Assembly (NCBI GenBank): GCA_000961575.1
Contig: LADP01000039.1
Location: 62,001 to 126,000, forward strand
Source: Peptococcaceae bacterium BRH_c8a
Lineage (GTDB): Bacteria > Bacillota > Desulfotomaculia > Desulfotomaculales > Desulfallaceae
DNA: 64,000 nt
Direction of reading: 5' to 3'
Below, piece after piece: positions 42,207 through 50,316 of the stretch. Within the stretch, counting starts at the first letter, position 1. Each line of letters starts with the position of its first letter. The position numbers were made by a program, and so were the translations under genes. The notes beneath the pieces are model-generated. The model made no database searches, was not told where the DNA came from, and saw only the letters and a list, made by a program, of their open reading frames with translations.

Positions 42207-42596
42207 ATGGCTATACATAATCCATACCAAAAATATCAGCACAACTCGGTTATGAGCGCTTCGCCTGAAGAACTGACTCAAATGCTGTACAGTGGCGGGG
42301 TGCGCTTTATTCGCCAGGGCATCGAATGCATTGAAAACAAGGAAGTAGAAAACGCGCATAAGGCCATTGTTAAAGCCCAGGAGATCTATACCCACCTAGC
42401 TGATACCTTAAACAACGAAATTGAGCTCGCCAAGCAACTGAGCAGCCTGTATGATTTTATGCTTCGCCAGCTGATGCAGGCTAACAGCCAAAAAGACGCC
42501 GCCCTGCTAATGGAAGTACTGGCCCTGGCCGAAGAACTGCGGGACACCTGGCAGGAAGCCATGCAGCACGCCCGCAGGCAAGCCCAAGCCGGTTAA
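42207..42596 (+). CDS. fliS: Flagellar secretion chaperone FliS
   Basis: The 129-residue helical protein has NPYQKYQHNSVMSASPEELTQ near the start and LYDFMLRQLMQANSQKD near residue 84, as in FliS. It binds the C-terminus of flagellin and prevents early polymerisation. GGGAGG precedes the ATG. It lies between fliD and the FliT-like gene, the usual order. Confidence 0.95.
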   Translation: MAIHNPYQKYQHNSVMSASPEELTQMLYSGGVRFIRQGIECIENKEVENAHKAIVKAQEIYTHLADTLNNEIELAKQLSSLYDFMLRQLMQANSQKDAALLMEVLALAEELRDTWQEAMQHARRQAQAG

Positions 42597-42610
42597 CCCG
42601 GTATACGACC

Positions 42611-43039
42611 ATGGATACAAAAAATAAATTTGCCGGATTAATGAAAAAAAAGAATGCTTACTTAAAAGAATTTCTCAGGCTTACGGTACTCCAGAAAGAG
42701 GCTCTGGCTGCAAGCAATATGGAGCGGTTCAACGAGCTAATGGACGCCAAACAGGCGGTCATTGAACAGGTTGATCTTTTGGACATGGAATTAATTTTAC
42801 AAAAAAATAATTCCCATTTTGCCTCGGGAGCTAATCAAAAAGCCGAACTGGAACTGGACACCCAAAAATATCTGCAGCAAATTCGCGTACTGGATATAGA
42901 AGTCAATGAGTTAATGCAGCAAAACCTCAGTGATACTATTAAATCGATTAATGAACTGCAGGTGGCCAAACGTACCGAAACCGCTTACCGGAACAATGCC
43001 CGGGTGGCGCACAGTTATTTTGTCAATAAGCAAAGATAA
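42611..43039 (+). CDS. FliT-like flagellar chaperone, coiled coil
   Basis: The 142-residue product is predicted to be all helix with long heptads (LAASNMERFNELMDAKQAVI, LDTQKYLQQIRVLDIEVNEL). Its place after fliS fits FliT, the export chaperone for FliD, but the sequence is weakly conserved and FlgN-type proteins look similar. No clear ribosome site is seen, and it begins 15 nt after fliS, so translation may be coupled. Confidence 0.65.
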   Translation: MDTKNKFAGLMKKKNAYLKEFLRLTVLQKEALAASNMERFNELMDAKQAVIEQVDLLDMELILQKNNSHFASGANQKAELELDTQKYLQQIRVLDIEVNELMQQNLSDTIKSINELQVAKRTETAYRNNARVAHSYFVNKQR

Positions 43040-43064
43040 ACTCCAGCAGGAGGTGTAATAGTCC

Positions 43065-43433
43065 ATGCGCGTTGAAGGTATCAGACCGGGTGCCATGCCA
43101 GGCCAGGAAAACCAGAAGTTGCCGGAGCTGAAAACGGATTTGCCGGTTAAGAAGGCAGTAGGGGCCTCGTCAACAGCAGCCAACGGGCAACCAGTAGACC
43201 GGGAATTCTCCAAGGCTGAACTGGAACAGGCAGTCGAACAACTTAACAATACTATGCAGGCGTACTCCACTAAACTGCACTTTGAAATCCATGAAAAAAG
43301 CGGCGAAATAATGGTTAAGGTGCTCAATAGCGAAGACGGCAGCGTGGTCAGGGAAATCCCGCCGGAAAGAACTCTGGATATGGTGGCATATTTCAAGGAG
43401 ATGCTGGGGCTAATTATAGACAAAATGATATAA
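43065..43433 (+). CDS. flaG: FlaG family protein
   Basis: The 122-residue product has a disordered head and a FlaG domain with LEQAVEQLNNTMQAYSTKLH and VKVLNSEDGSVVREIPPER near the C-terminus. FlaG proteins lie beside fliD/fliS and affect filament length in some bacteria. GGAGGTG precedes the ATG. A terminator follows, so this closes the first motility block. Confidence 0.9.
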   Translation: MRVEGIRPGAMPGQENQKLPELKTDLPVKKAVGASSTAANGQPVDREFSKAELEQAVEQLNNTMQAYSTKLHFEIHEKSGEIMVKVLNSEDGSVVREIPPERTLDMVAYFKEMLGLIIDKMI

Positions 43434-43485
43434 ATTATGCTTTAGTTAATATAGCTTACTTAAAGAATTAAATACCTTCAGAAGT

Positions 43486-43516
43486 AACCGGGTCCTAACA
43501 ACAGCCCGGTTTTTTG
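43486..43516 (+). terminator. Terminator after flaG
   Basis: AACCGGG and CCCGGTT form a 7-bp stem around TCCTAACAACAG, followed by TTTTT. It is 53 nt past the flaG stop. Confidence 0.82.
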
Positions 43517-43602
43517 CTTGTTATGGTAGTAATAATGTAACCCCATATAGGACCAAGGTACTAAGTATTTTGTTAATTTTCATGTTTTTAACAAATATTT
43601 TG

Positions 43603-43631
43603 TTGAATTCTTACATTTTATACTATATAAT
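43603..43631 (+). promoter_or_regulatory. Sigma-A promoter of the flgB operon
   Basis: TTGAAT and TATAAT are separated by exactly 17 nt. The start would be near 43638, about 30 nt before the riboswitch. Early flagellar genes under sigma-A agree with basal-body genes being made before the sigma-D genes. Confidence 0.85.
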
Positions 43632-43667
43632 TTATTAAACATTCGTATATATAAAATTTAATATGCT

Positions 43668-43775
43668 TCATGGAGGGCAAACCCGGTGAAAACCGGGGGC
43701 GCAAAGCCGTGAGTCTAAGGCACCGCTATTAAGTAGGACTTAAACAGTCAGACAGGCGGGGCTATGATTGTCAGG
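43668..43775 (+). ncRNA. Cyclic-di-GMP-I (GEMM-I) riboswitch
   Basis: The conserved core is visible: GGAGGGCAAACC, then a stem CCCGGT/ACCGGG closed by GAAA, then GGGCGCAAAGCC, followed by GAGTCTAAGG and, on the other side, AGGCGGGGCTATGATTG. This is the GEMM-I pattern for c-di-GMP binding, where the GAAA loop docks in a receptor in the second stem. A terminator hairpin follows within a few bases, so the switch acts on transcription. It stands in the leader of flgB and should link c-di-GMP levels to flagellum building. An off-switch, as at flgB in C. difficile, is the likely sense, which is inferred. Confidence 0.87.
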
Positions 43776-43823
43776 TTGCAAGTGAGAAGTTTTACGGAAG
43801 GTCACTTGTGGCGTTCCTTTTTT
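43776..43823 (+). terminator. Riboswitch-controlled terminator
   Basis: CAAGTGA and TCACTTG form a 7-bp stem that extends with G-U pairs to about 11 bp, followed by GTTCC and a T-run (TTTTTT then TTTTT). It lies directly after the riboswitch core and about 150 nt before flgB. Confidence 0.75.
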
Positions 43824-43971
43824 GTTTTTATTGGAAAATATTTACTTAATAAATTAAAATACCTTAAGTTTTAAATAATTTTAAGAAATATGCGTTTTTA
43901 TGAAGGATTAGATAAAATTATGTTGAAATTTGCTTAAGGCAATGGATATATTTTCTTGCGGAGGGTTTTAA

Positions 43972-44382
43972 GTGAAAATTCTAAACGATGCCCTTAATAC
44001 TGTTCTGGTTAAACAAATGGATGCCTGCACCACGCAGCAACGGGTAATTGCTAATAATATCGCCAATGTCAATACCCCGGGCTTTAAAAAGTCCACGGTC
44101 AACTTTCAGCAGCAACTGCAAGCTGCTTTGGGGAATAGCTCCTTGGGCATGAAAGCGACAAACAAACGCCATATTGCCGGGGGCGGTCTGGACGGGCTTG
44201 GAGGGTTGGCACCCCAGATTGTAAAGGTTGATAATACTTCCATGAAAGCCGGCCAGAACAACGTGGACGTCGACGAGGAAATGGTCAACCTGGCCGCCAA
44301 CACCTTGCTGTACCAGTTTGCTACCAGGGTTAAAAGTGACCGGGCCAATTCCCTAAGCTATGTAATAAAGGGAGGCAGGTAA
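43972..44382 (+). CDS. flgB: Flagellar basal-body rod protein FlgB
   Basis: The 136-residue product has QRVIANNIANVNTPGFKKST, the N-terminal axial motif, and a C-terminal helix. FlgB forms the proximal rod. GTG start after CGGAGGG. It is the first gene of the long basal-body and export operon, and the riboswitch acts on it. Confidence 0.96.
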   Translation: MKILNDALNTVLVKQMDACTTQQRVIANNIANVNTPGFKKSTVNFQQQLQAALGNSSLGMKATNKRHIAGGGLDGLGGLAPQIVKVDNTSMKAGQNNVDVDEEMVNLAANTLLYQFATRVKSDRANSLSYVIKGGR

Positions 44383-44383
44383 T

Positions 44384-44824
44384 ATGGGCTTGTTTGACAG
44401 TTTTAACATCAGTGCTTCGGGCATGACCTCCAACCGTTACTGGGCAGATTTAATTGCCAATAACGTGGCTAATGTTAACAGTACCGGCAGGCCCGGGGAT
44501 CCCGCCAATAAACCATATCAGCGTCAGGTACCGGTCTTTGAGGCCATGCTGCGGCAAAAACTACTGGCCGGAACCGGCTCTGAAACACGTGGAAGCGGGG
44601 TGCGGGTCTCCCGACTGGCTACTGACAACAATGAACCCCGTCTGGTGTATGACCCCGAACATCCGCACGCCGACCCCGAGACAGGGTATGTAGCCTACCC
44701 CAACATCAACATCCTAAACGAGATGGTCAACTTAATTTCGGCTACCAGGGCCTACGAAGCAAACGTAACCACCCTGGAAGCAGCCAAAAGCATGTATCTT
44801 TCCGCCCTGGACATGGGCCGTTAA
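44384..44824 (+). CDS. flgC: Flagellar basal-body rod protein FlgC
   Basis: The 146-residue product starts FDSFNISASGMTSNRYWADL followed by IANNVANVN and ends with a helix containing ATRAYEANVTTLEAAKSMYL. FlgC is a rod subunit. It begins one base after flgB ends, so they are translated together. The ATG follows GGAGG. Confidence 0.96.
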   Translation: MGLFDSFNISASGMTSNRYWADLIANNVANVNSTGRPGDPANKPYQRQVPVFEAMLRQKLLAGTGSETRGSGVRVSRLATDNNEPRLVYDPEHPHADPETGYVAYPNINILNEMVNLISATRAYEANVTTLEAAKSMYLSALDMGR

Positions 44825-44852
44825 ATAAATCAGTACAAAGGAGATGCCCAGG

Positions 44853-45152
44853 ATGCAAATAATGCCTATAGCCCTACCAGTAACAAAAGGGACGCTGCCT
44901 AAAACAAACCCGGCCAACACCATCGCGGAAACAAATTCCTTTAAAGATGTTTTCGACAAGACCATTAATAACTTAAATGACAAACAATTAAATGCCAACG
45001 AAAATGTGCAAAAATTTCTTACCGGGGAAATTCAGGATATCCATACCGTTATGATTGCTATGGAAGAAGCCAAACTTTCCATGCAACTGGCCGTCGAAGT
45101 ACGCAATAAACTGGTTGAAGCTTACCAGGAACTTTCCCGGATGCAGGTTTAA
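44853..45152 (+). CDS. fliE: Flagellar hook-basal body protein FliE
   Basis: The 99-residue product is mostly helical, with FKDVFDKTINNLNDKQLNAN and the C-terminal MEEAKLSMQLAVEVRNKLVE. It links the MS-ring to the rod. I chose ATG 44853 behind AAAGGAG; an ATG at 44844 overlaps the ribosome site. It lies between flgC and fliF. Confidence 0.95.
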   Translation: MQIMPIALPVTKGTLPKTNPANTIAETNSFKDVFDKTINNLNDKQLNANENVQKFLTGEIQDIHTVMIAMEEAKLSMQLAVEVRNKLVEAYQELSRMQV

Positions 45153-45186
45153 AATAGTGCATATTGAAGGCGTGGTGAACAGCTGA

Positions 45187-46716
45187 ATGCTGGATAAGCT
45201 GCGTCAATGGTGGCAATCGCTTAGGCAGTCGCAAAGAATAACCCTTATCCTGGGCTGCACGCTGATCCTTGTTACCATTGCCGTATTAGCACAACTGATT
45301 TTACGCCCTGCTTATACCCCATTGTTTACCGAACTTGAACCATTGGATGCCGGCAAGATAATTGAAGAGTTGGAAAGCGCCAATACGCCTTACCAACTGG
45401 CCGATAACGGCAAAACCATCGAAGTACCCGAGGATATGGTATACAGGCTGCGCATCCAGATGGCCAGTACCGGGGTACTGCACAGCAGCGGAGTAGGGTT
45501 TGAGCTGTTTGACCAAAAAAAATTCGGTATTACTGAGTTTGAGCAGCATGTGGGTTACCAGCGGGCATTGCAGGAAGAACTCCGACGCACCATTGTGCAG
45601 CTTAGCGAAGTTGAACAGGCCCGCGTGCACCTGGTTTTACCCCGGGAAAGCGTATTTTTGGATGACCAGGTAACGCCATCGGCATCAATAGCCCTGAAAA
45701 TAAGACCCAACGTCAATCTGGGTTCAGACCAGGTGCGGGGCATTCAAAGCCTGGTCATGGGCAGCATCCAGGGCCTGACCCCGGAAAATGTACATATTAT
45801 TGACATGAATGGCAACATGCTGAACGACACCATGAAGACGAACGAAGAAGAAACCCTATCTGCTTCCTCAATGCAAAGGTATGAACTTAAGAAACAATAT
45901 GAAAGAGAGCTGGAAAACCGGGTCCAACAAATGTTGAACCGGATTTTGGGACCGGGCCGGGCGGTGGCCATGATCACCGCCGACCTGGACTTTGACCAGC
46001 AAGAAACAGTCCGCACCGAACATGGCCCCGGGGCGATACTCAGTGAGCAAAGCGTGATTGAAGAAGGCACTTCTGCTGCCACGGGGGGCGTTCCGGGCAT
46101 GGATTCGGAAATGCCCGGGGAAACCATGCCTTTTGAGGATAGCGGTACGGGCAACGGTTATTCCAGAGAGCAACAGGCCACAAACTATGAAGTTGACACC
46201 ACCCAGCAAGTTACGGTAAAAGCCCCGGGCAGCATTCGCAGCTTGTCGGTATCGGTGGTGGTGGACGGCACTTATTTGCCGGCCAACCTGGATAGCATTC
46301 AACAGGTGGTAGCCTCGGCAGTTGGCTATAGTGCTCAGCGGGGCGACCAGATGACCGTTTCCAGCATGAGTTTTAATGATGCATCCATACCTTCCTTCGA
46401 AGAACCGGCTTCTGAAGTGATACCGCCGGTGGCACTGCCGGTTAGTCCGCTGGTGACCGGCCTAGCGCTGGGAGCACTGTTACTACTAATCCTGGCGGTC
46501 GTGTTTTTCCGCCGGCGGGGCAACAAACGCCGGGAGATGCTGCTGGCGATACAGGCTGATGAAGAAGCCCTACTCCGGGCCAAGGAAGAGAAGGCTGAGA
46601 AAAAACAAATTGTCCTTGAGGAACCTCAATCCGGTTACCGTTCAGTAATCAAGCAAATAAGCCAAGAAAAACCGACCGAGGTAGTCGAGGTGTTAAAAGT
46701 CTGGCTCAGGGAGTAA
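45187..46716 (+). CDS. fliF: Flagellar MS-ring protein FliF
   Basis: The 509-residue product has two transmembrane helices (about residues 20-40 and 419-440) with a large domain between them that contains ARVHLVLPRESVFLDDQ and VVVDGTYLP. The C-terminal tail beyond the second helix binds FliG. It forms the MS-ring in the membrane, the base for the motor and export gate. The ATG has no strong ribosome site. Length is slightly short for the family. Confidence 0.96.
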   Translation: MLDKLRQWWQSLRQSQRITLILGCTLILVTIAVLAQLILRPAYTPLFTELEPLDAGKIIEELESANTPYQLADNGKTIEVPEDMVYRLRIQMASTGVLHSSGVGFELFDQKKFGITEFEQHVGYQRALQEELRRTIVQLSEVEQARVHLVLPRESVFLDDQVTPSASIALKIRPNVNLGSDQVRGIQSLVMGSIQGLTPENVHIIDMNGNMLNDTMKTNEEETLSASSMQRYELKKQYERELENRVQQMLNRILGPGRAVAMITADLDFDQQETVRTEHGPGAILSEQSVIEEGTSAATGGVPGMDSEMPGETMPFEDSGTGNGYSREQQATNYEVDTTQQVTVKAPGSIRSLSVSVVVDGTYLPANLDSIQQVVASAVGYSAQRGDQMTVSSMSFNDASIPSFEEPASEVIPPVALPVSPLVTGLALGALLLLILAVVFFRRRGNKRREMLLAIQADEEALLRAKEEKAEKKQIVLEEPQSGYRSVIKQISQEKPTEVVEVLKVWLRE

Positions 46717-46720
46717 TAAC

Positions 46721-47731
46721 ATGCCCAGTGCATCAAAATTAACCGGATTGCAAAAAACTGCCATACTGCTTATCTCACTGGGTGCCGACCTGTCGGCGGA
46801 ACTGCTTAAAAAGCACTTTCACCAGGAGGATATAGAAAAAATTTCACAGCAAATCACCATGATGGATACCATCCCCAGGGAAATCCAGGATGAAGTGCTG
46901 GAGGAATTCGCCCAACTAATCCAAGCCAGGGAATACCTGATGGTTGGTGGTATCGACTATGCCAAGGAAATGCTGCAAAAAGCTATGGGCGACCATAAAG
47001 CGTTAGAAATCCTGGATAAAGTTCAGCACTCCATCAAAAACCGTCCGTTTAGCTCACTGCGCAAAACGGACCCGAAGCACCTGTTATCATTTATTCGCGA
47101 CGAACACCCCCAGATAATTGCCTTAATCCTGAACCACCTGCATCCCGAACAGGCCTCCCTGGTGTTATCGGCCCTAAGCCCGGAACAGCAGAGCGATATC
47201 GCCCGCCGGGTGGCCATGACCGACCGCGTATCTCCTGAAATGATGCGGGAGGTGGAAAATATATTGGAGCGCAAACTGTCCGTGTTGGAAACCAGTGAAC
47301 CCAGTTCCGGGGGTATTAAATCACTGGTGGACATTTTAAACCGGGTTGACCGCGGCACCGAAAAAACCATTTTAGAGGAACTTGAGGTCTCCGACCCCGA
47401 TCTCACCGAGGAAATACGCAAACTATTATTTGTATTTGAAGATATTGTTAAGCTGCCTGACCCGTCCATACAGCGGGTTCTCCGTGAAGTGGATCCCAAA
47501 GACCTGGCCAAGGCGATGCGGGGCACCAACGATGATGTTCAGGAACGTATTTTTAAAAACATGTCCAAACGGGCTTCCGATATGCTGCGGGACGAAATCA
47601 AGTACATGGGTCCCATCCGCTTAAGAGATGTGGAAGATTCACAGCAGAAAATAGTGCAAATCATCCGGCGTTTGGATGAGGCTGGTGAAATCGTAATTGC
47701 CAGGGGAGGGGAAGATGCCATCATTGCATAG
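46721..47731 (+). CDS. fliG: Flagellar motor switch protein FliG
   Basis: The 336-residue product has the FliG domains: LTGLQKTAILLISLGADLSA at the N-terminus, the EHPQIIALILNHLHPEQASL middle motif, and a C-terminal domain with charged residues for MotA contact (VDPKDLAKAMRGTNDDVQER). It is the rotor part that meets the stator. It begins four bases after fliF. Confidence 0.97.
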   Translation: MPSASKLTGLQKTAILLISLGADLSAELLKKHFHQEDIEKISQQITMMDTIPREIQDEVLEEFAQLIQAREYLMVGGIDYAKEMLQKAMGDHKALEILDKVQHSIKNRPFSSLRKTDPKHLLSFIRDEHPQIIALILNHLHPEQASLVLSALSPEQQSDIARRVAMTDRVSPEMMREVENILERKLSVLETSEPSSGGIKSLVDILNRVDRGTEKTILEELEVSDPDLTEEIRKLLFVFEDIVKLPDPSIQRVLREVDPKDLAKAMRGTNDDVQERIFKNMSKRASDMLRDEIKYMGPIRLRDVEDSQQKIVQIIRRLDEAGEIVIARGGEDAIIA

Positions 47732-48482
47732 GATAATTCGCAGGAATGAAGGCGCCGGTGAACCGAAGGGACACTATAACCTGGCCCTAAAAACCGAATT
47801 CACCTTTGAAACATCCCGTCTAAATAAGCAGCGGGATGAAACATCCGGAAAATATAACGAATTGTCAGACGCCATGCTGCATCAAGCCAAAAAAGAAGCC
47901 GCTGCCATTATGGATCAGGCCGGCGTACAGGCCGCGGCCATGCTGGAAGAAGCCCGGCAGCATGCGGCTGCGGAAGTCGAAAAAGTAAAAACAGCTGCGG
48001 CCAGGGAAGGTTATGAACAGGGACACCAGTCGGCGCTGGAGACTGCCGGGGAAGAGGCTGCCAGTATCCGCAGCGAAGCCAGAAAAGTGCTGGCCCAAGC
48101 CGAAGATATGCGCCGGCAAAAGTTTGAACAACTGAAAGAAGAGCTTTTAAGCCTGGCTATTGAAATGGCCGAAAAAATTGTCACCAGAGAGCTTGAAACA
48201 AGGTCCGATGTGGTACTGAGCATCGCCGAAGAAGCTATTTTACTGGCCGGCAGCCGTGAGCATGTGGTTTTATGGATTAATCCTGCTGAATTAGAGGTTT
48301 GCCAGACCAGGCGGGAGAGTTTGCTGGCGCTGTTGCCGCCCCGGGCCGAATTGCAGATTATGACCGACCCGGCTATTGAACCGGGCGGTTGTGTATTGGA
48401 AAACGAGTACGGCAAAGTAGACGCCAGGCTGTCCAACAGGTGGCAAAACCTGCTGGCCTCCCTCAAGCAAGGGACAGAGTAA
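47715..48482 (+). CDS. fliH: Flagellar export apparatus protein FliH
   Basis: The 255-residue product has a disordered N-terminus and a long coiled coil with AAAxxxE repeats (LHQAKKEAAAIMDQAG). Its C-terminal domain has KIVTRELETRSDVVLSIAEE and NEYGKVDARLSNRWQNL. FliH binds and regulates the FliI ATPase. I chose ATG 47715 behind GGGGAGGGG. It overlaps the end of fliG by 17 nt. Confidence 0.93.
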   Translation: MPSLHRIIRRNEGAGEPKGHYNLALKTEFTFETSRLNKQRDETSGKYNELSDAMLHQAKKEAAAIMDQAGVQAAAMLEEARQHAAAEVEKVKTAAAREGYEQGHQSALETAGEEAASIRSEARKVLAQAEDMRRQKFEQLKEELLSLAIEMAEKIVTRELETRSDVVLSIAEEAILLAGSREHVVLWINPAELEVCQTRRESLLALLPPRAELQIMTDPAIEPGGCVLENEYGKVDARLSNRWQNLLASLKQGTE

Positions 48483-48485
48483 CTT

Positions 48486-49808
48486 ATGCCTACAGAACAC
48501 TTAAACCTGGAAATCAATAACTGGCGGGAGAAAGTTCGCCGTACCCGGTTAATTCGCTCCACCGGCAAGGTTAGTAAAGTAATTGGCCTGACCGTGGAGG
48601 TAAAGGGGATCTCTGCCGGGGTCAGTGAGGTATGTGATATTTACGTGCCGGGTGAAAAAGAACCCATCAAGGCCGAGGTGGTGGGTTTTCAGGATCACTC
48701 TTCGCTGCTGATGCCCCTGGGCGAATTAAGCGGCATCTGCCCGGGCTGCCAGGTGATACCAAGGGGCGAAGCACTTACCGTACGGGTGGGGGACGAACTG
48801 CTGGGTCGCGTTCTGGACGGGCTGGGTAGGCCCATTGACGGTCACAGCCTAAAAGTCACCGGTGAATACCCGGTCAACAATGCTCCCCCCGAGCCGCTGG
48901 CCAGAAAGCGCATTAAAGACGTATTAACCACCGGTATTAAAGCCATCGATGCCCTGTTAACCTGCGGCCAGGGCCAGCGCATCGGCATATTTGCAGGCAG
49001 CGGGGTGGGCAAGAGCACCCTTTTGGGCATGATTGCCCGGTACTGCAGCGCCGACCTGAATGTAATCGCCCTAATCGGCGAGCGAGGTCGCGAGGTGCTG
49101 GATTTTATCGAAAACGATTTGGGTCCCGAGGGTCTGTCTCGTTCAGTGGTGGTGGCCGCCACTTCGGACCAGCCGGCGCTAGTCAGGATCAAGGGAGCCC
49201 TGGTGGCCAGCGCCATAGCCGAATATTTTCGAGACCAGGGTAAGAATGTGTTGCTGTTTATGGACTCCGTCACCAGGTTCGCCATGTCCCAGCGCGAAAT
49301 CGGCCTGGCCATAGGGGAACCGCCCACCACCCGGGGTTACACACCTTCGGTTTTCAGCCTGCTGCCCCGGGTGCTGGAGCGCTCCGGCACCTCCCGTAAC
49401 GGTTCCATCACCGCCTTTTACACGGTGCTGGTGGAGGCCGACGACATGAACGAACCCGTGGCAGACACGGTACGGGGCATTTTGGACGGCCATATTGTCC
49501 TCTCCCGGGAACTGGCTTCTCGGGGCCATTATCCAGCCATAGATGTTATGCAAAGCGTTAGCCGGCTGATGCCGGATTTGGTATCCGAAGAGCACAGCCG
49601 GGCGGCGGCGCAACTGCGCCACCTGCTGGCCACGTACAAGCAAGCCGAAGACTTGATTAATGTGGGTGCCTACTCCAGGGGATCAAACCCCGAAATTGAT
49701 GCCGCCATTAAGTACCATGACCGCATTACCAGCTTTTTGCGCCAGGGAGTTAGCGAAAAATCCGCGTTTGATAGCACCGTTGGGCAAATCTCGATGATGC
49801 AGGAGTGA
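48486..49808 (+). CDS. fliI: Flagellum-specific ATPase FliI
   Basis: The 440-residue product has Walker A IGIFAGSGVGKSTLLGM, Walker B VLLFMDSVTRFA and ALIGERGREVLDF. The N-terminal part is a beta-barrel as in F1-ATPase. It forms a hexamer that powers flagellar protein export. The start is four bases after fliH. Length is typical. Confidence 0.97.
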   Translation: MPTEHLNLEINNWREKVRRTRLIRSTGKVSKVIGLTVEVKGISAGVSEVCDIYVPGEKEPIKAEVVGFQDHSSLLMPLGELSGICPGCQVIPRGEALTVRVGDELLGRVLDGLGRPIDGHSLKVTGEYPVNNAPPEPLARKRIKDVLTTGIKAIDALLTCGQGQRIGIFAGSGVGKSTLLGMIARYCSADLNVIALIGERGREVLDFIENDLGPEGLSRSVVVAATSDQPALVRIKGALVASAIAEYFRDQGKNVLLFMDSVTRFAMSQREIGLAIGEPPTTRGYTPSVFSLLPRVLERSGTSRNGSITAFYTVLVEADDMNEPVADTVRGILDGHIVLSRELASRGHYPAIDVMQSVSRLMPDLVSEEHSRAAAQLRHLLATYKQAEDLINVGAYSRGSNPEIDAAIKYHDRITSFLRQGVSEKSAFDSTVGQISMMQE

Positions 49809-49813
49809 TAACG

Positions 49814-50266
49814 ATGCGCAAGTTTGATTTCCGTCTTGAACCGGTTTTAAAGCACCGGGAAATTCTAGAGGAGCAGGCCGCCGCCCAAAAGGCCAGTGCG
49901 CAAAACGAATACCGACACCATCAGGACATCCTGAACGAGGCCCGGAATAAGCTGGCCGGCGCGACCCGGGACGACCAGGCGCTAAACCCCTTCGATATGT
50001 TTAATAAGCTGGCTTATTGTGATTACATGACAAGTGAAGTTAAAAGACGGGAAACCGCGCTAAATGTATCCCGCCATAAACTAGAGAAATGTCGCAAAAA
50101 CCTGGTAAAGACTATGCAAGACCGGTCGGTAATGGAAAAGCTGCGCGAAAAAAAGCTTAACATCTATAACCAGACCGTCGTGACCGCAGAACAAAAGGAA
50201 ACCGACGAGATGGCTGTACTGATGTACAATGTGGCTGTAAACAGTTCTGAACCCAGTCTTGACTAA
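49814..50266 (+). CDS. fliJ: Flagellar export protein FliJ
   Basis: The 150-residue product starts MRKFDFRLEPVLKHREILEE and is a long coiled coil through its length. FliJ is the stalk-like part of the export ATPase and assists chaperones. I chose ATG 49814 behind AGGAGTG; a GTG at 49805 is inside that site. It overlaps or adjoins fliI. Confidence 0.93.
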   Translation: MRKFDFRLEPVLKHREILEEQAAAQKASAQNEYRHHQDILNEARNKLAGATRDDQALNPFDMFNKLAYCDYMTSEVKRRETALNVSRHKLEKCRKNLVKTMQDRSVMEKLREKKLNIYNQTVVTAEQKETDEMAVLMYNVAVNSSEPSLD

Positions 50267-50316
50267 TTGCCGGCAGGGAACAGAATTGCACAGATAAATT
50301 TCCATGCTGAAAGGGG

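Larger units (their letters stand above)
43434..43971. other. Long regulatory gap before the flgB operon
   Basis: 538 nt with a terminator, a sigma-A promoter, a cyclic-di-GMP-I riboswitch and its own terminator, then about 150 nt of AT-rich leader up to the flgB ribosome site GGAGGG. No open frame is supported. Confidence 0.85.
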
